Below the pieces are notes generated by a model that saw only the letters and a program-made list of their open reading frames with translations, did not search any database and had not been told where the DNA came from. Position numbers and translations under genes: made by a program. A stretch of 31,636 nt of DNA, from NCBI GenBank assembly GCA_027604665.1, contig JADGIZ010000067.1:1-31636 (forward strand). Reading direction: 5' to 3'. Source of the stretch: Polyrhizophydium stewartii (taxonomy: Eukaryota; Chytridiomycota; Chytridiomycetes; Rhizophydiales). Position 1 is the first letter of the stretch. Each line of letters opens with the position of its first letter. Positions 31,041-31,636 of the stretch are shown here, piece after piece.

Positions 31041-31636
31041 GTGGTTGAAAAGTGAACTTGAAATTTTGCTGAAAACCTCGGTGATCCAGCCGCGAGCAAG
31101 AGCGAGCGTTTCGATGTGCCGGCCTGACAGAATGCTGCGACGGAGTGTGCAGTGCAGCCAGACATAAAGAATGCATTGAATGGCGAGCTCCATATTGGTT
31201 CTCGCCGTGCTTGTCGCACTCTTGTGACCAGCAACACCATTGATATACTCGTCTGTACCAACACAGAGTTGTCGACAACAGCAGGATGACGGGGTTTGGC
31301 TGCGGCGTGACAGACGCCAGGATAACAGAGCGTGGGCAGAGGCAGAAAGCAGTGTGGGTGTTTACAATCATGATCGGCAGCGAGCTGCTGGTCGCACACG
31401 CTGTCCAGCCGCCCCACCTTGAGCGCCGTGCGATCTGGACGTCCCAGCGTTGCGACATGCTCTCTGCTGGAGCTGGCTGTCTGTGTGCCAGGGCAGAGCT
31501 GATCATTAGCGCCGAGAGCTGGAAAGGCGCATCGGAAGGCGGGTGACAGGCGGCAGGCAGATGGCAGGCGGCGAGGAGGTCGGTGGGCGGAGTCGGAGTG
31601 CATCTCGCTCAAAACGGCGGCATCGCAGCGCGGGCG
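31041..31636. promoter_or_regulatory. Upstream region of the CID-protein gene, no supported gene
   Basis: About 600 nt holding the CID gene's 5' UTR and promoter. Overlapping open frames exist on both strands, but none has a recognisable motif or a splice partner inside the window. An exon of a gene starting beyond the right edge cannot be excluded. Confidence 0.45.

Noticed and set aside
31286..31546. 86-codon plus-strand frame near the right edge, with an overlapping minus-strand frame
   Set aside because: Both strands are open here by chance, and no family motif or splice signal supports either.

Overview
The window looks like nuclear DNA of a zoosporic (chytrid-like) fungus. It is GC-rich and gene-dense. 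I place 47 short spliceosomal introns, mostly 48-150 bp, with a recurring GTGCGT/GTGAGY donor and a CTGAC/CTAAC branch motif shortly before AG. It carries a full alpha-aminoadipate reductase (LYS2), the hallmark of fungal lysine synthesis. It also carries two very large TmcB/TmcC-type membrane proteins, a family I know from Dictyostelium and from chytrid genomes. Species-level assignment is inference. I see no tRNA, rRNA, CRISPR array or prokaryotic operon signal.

Layout, left to right: (1) 1-300, minus strand, a frameshifted remnant of a Ty1/copia integrase. (2) 379-5718, plus, TmcB-like multipass protein A, 14 exons. (3) 5752-6933, plus, three-CCCH zinc-finger protein of ZC3H4/Su(sable) type. 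(4) 7099-8263, plus, a coiled-coil protein with a C-terminal membrane anchor. (5) 8267-9316, plus, neutral-sphingomyelinase-like EEP phosphodiesterase, starting 3 nt after the previous stop. (6) 9462-12153, plus, a GDA1/CD39 apyrase with two membrane anchors. (7) 12235-15734, minus, a 7-exon coiled-coil protein of unknown function. (8) 15776-20522, minus, LYS2, 5 exons. (9) 20702-22184, plus, AAR2, the U5 snRNP assembly factor, 5 exons, divergent from LYS2. (10) 22681-28827, plus, TmcB-like protein B, 14 exons. (11) 28943-31040, minus, a Pol II CTD-interacting (CID) protein with a polyglutamine tract. The right edge holds no supported gene.

The strongest unexpected result came from assembling the two TmcB-like genes exon by exon. 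They share all 13 intron positions and all 13 phases although their proteins have diverged strongly, so they are ancient paralogs separated by about 17 kb of unrelated genes. Each encodes an N-terminal bundle of about eight membrane helices, a TPR-like cytosolic block, two predicted extracellular domains (the second with a conserved Cys pair), further membrane helices and a long Ser-rich tail. Together this suggests a sensory receptor. The other genes are housekeeping (lysine synthesis, splicing, transcription termination, nucleotide and sphingolipid hydrolysis) and show no common pathway. Intergenic gaps are often under 200 bp and convergent genes sit 81-115 bp apart. All exon coordinates are by eye from reading frame, splice consensus and paralog or family alignment; no transcript data were available.
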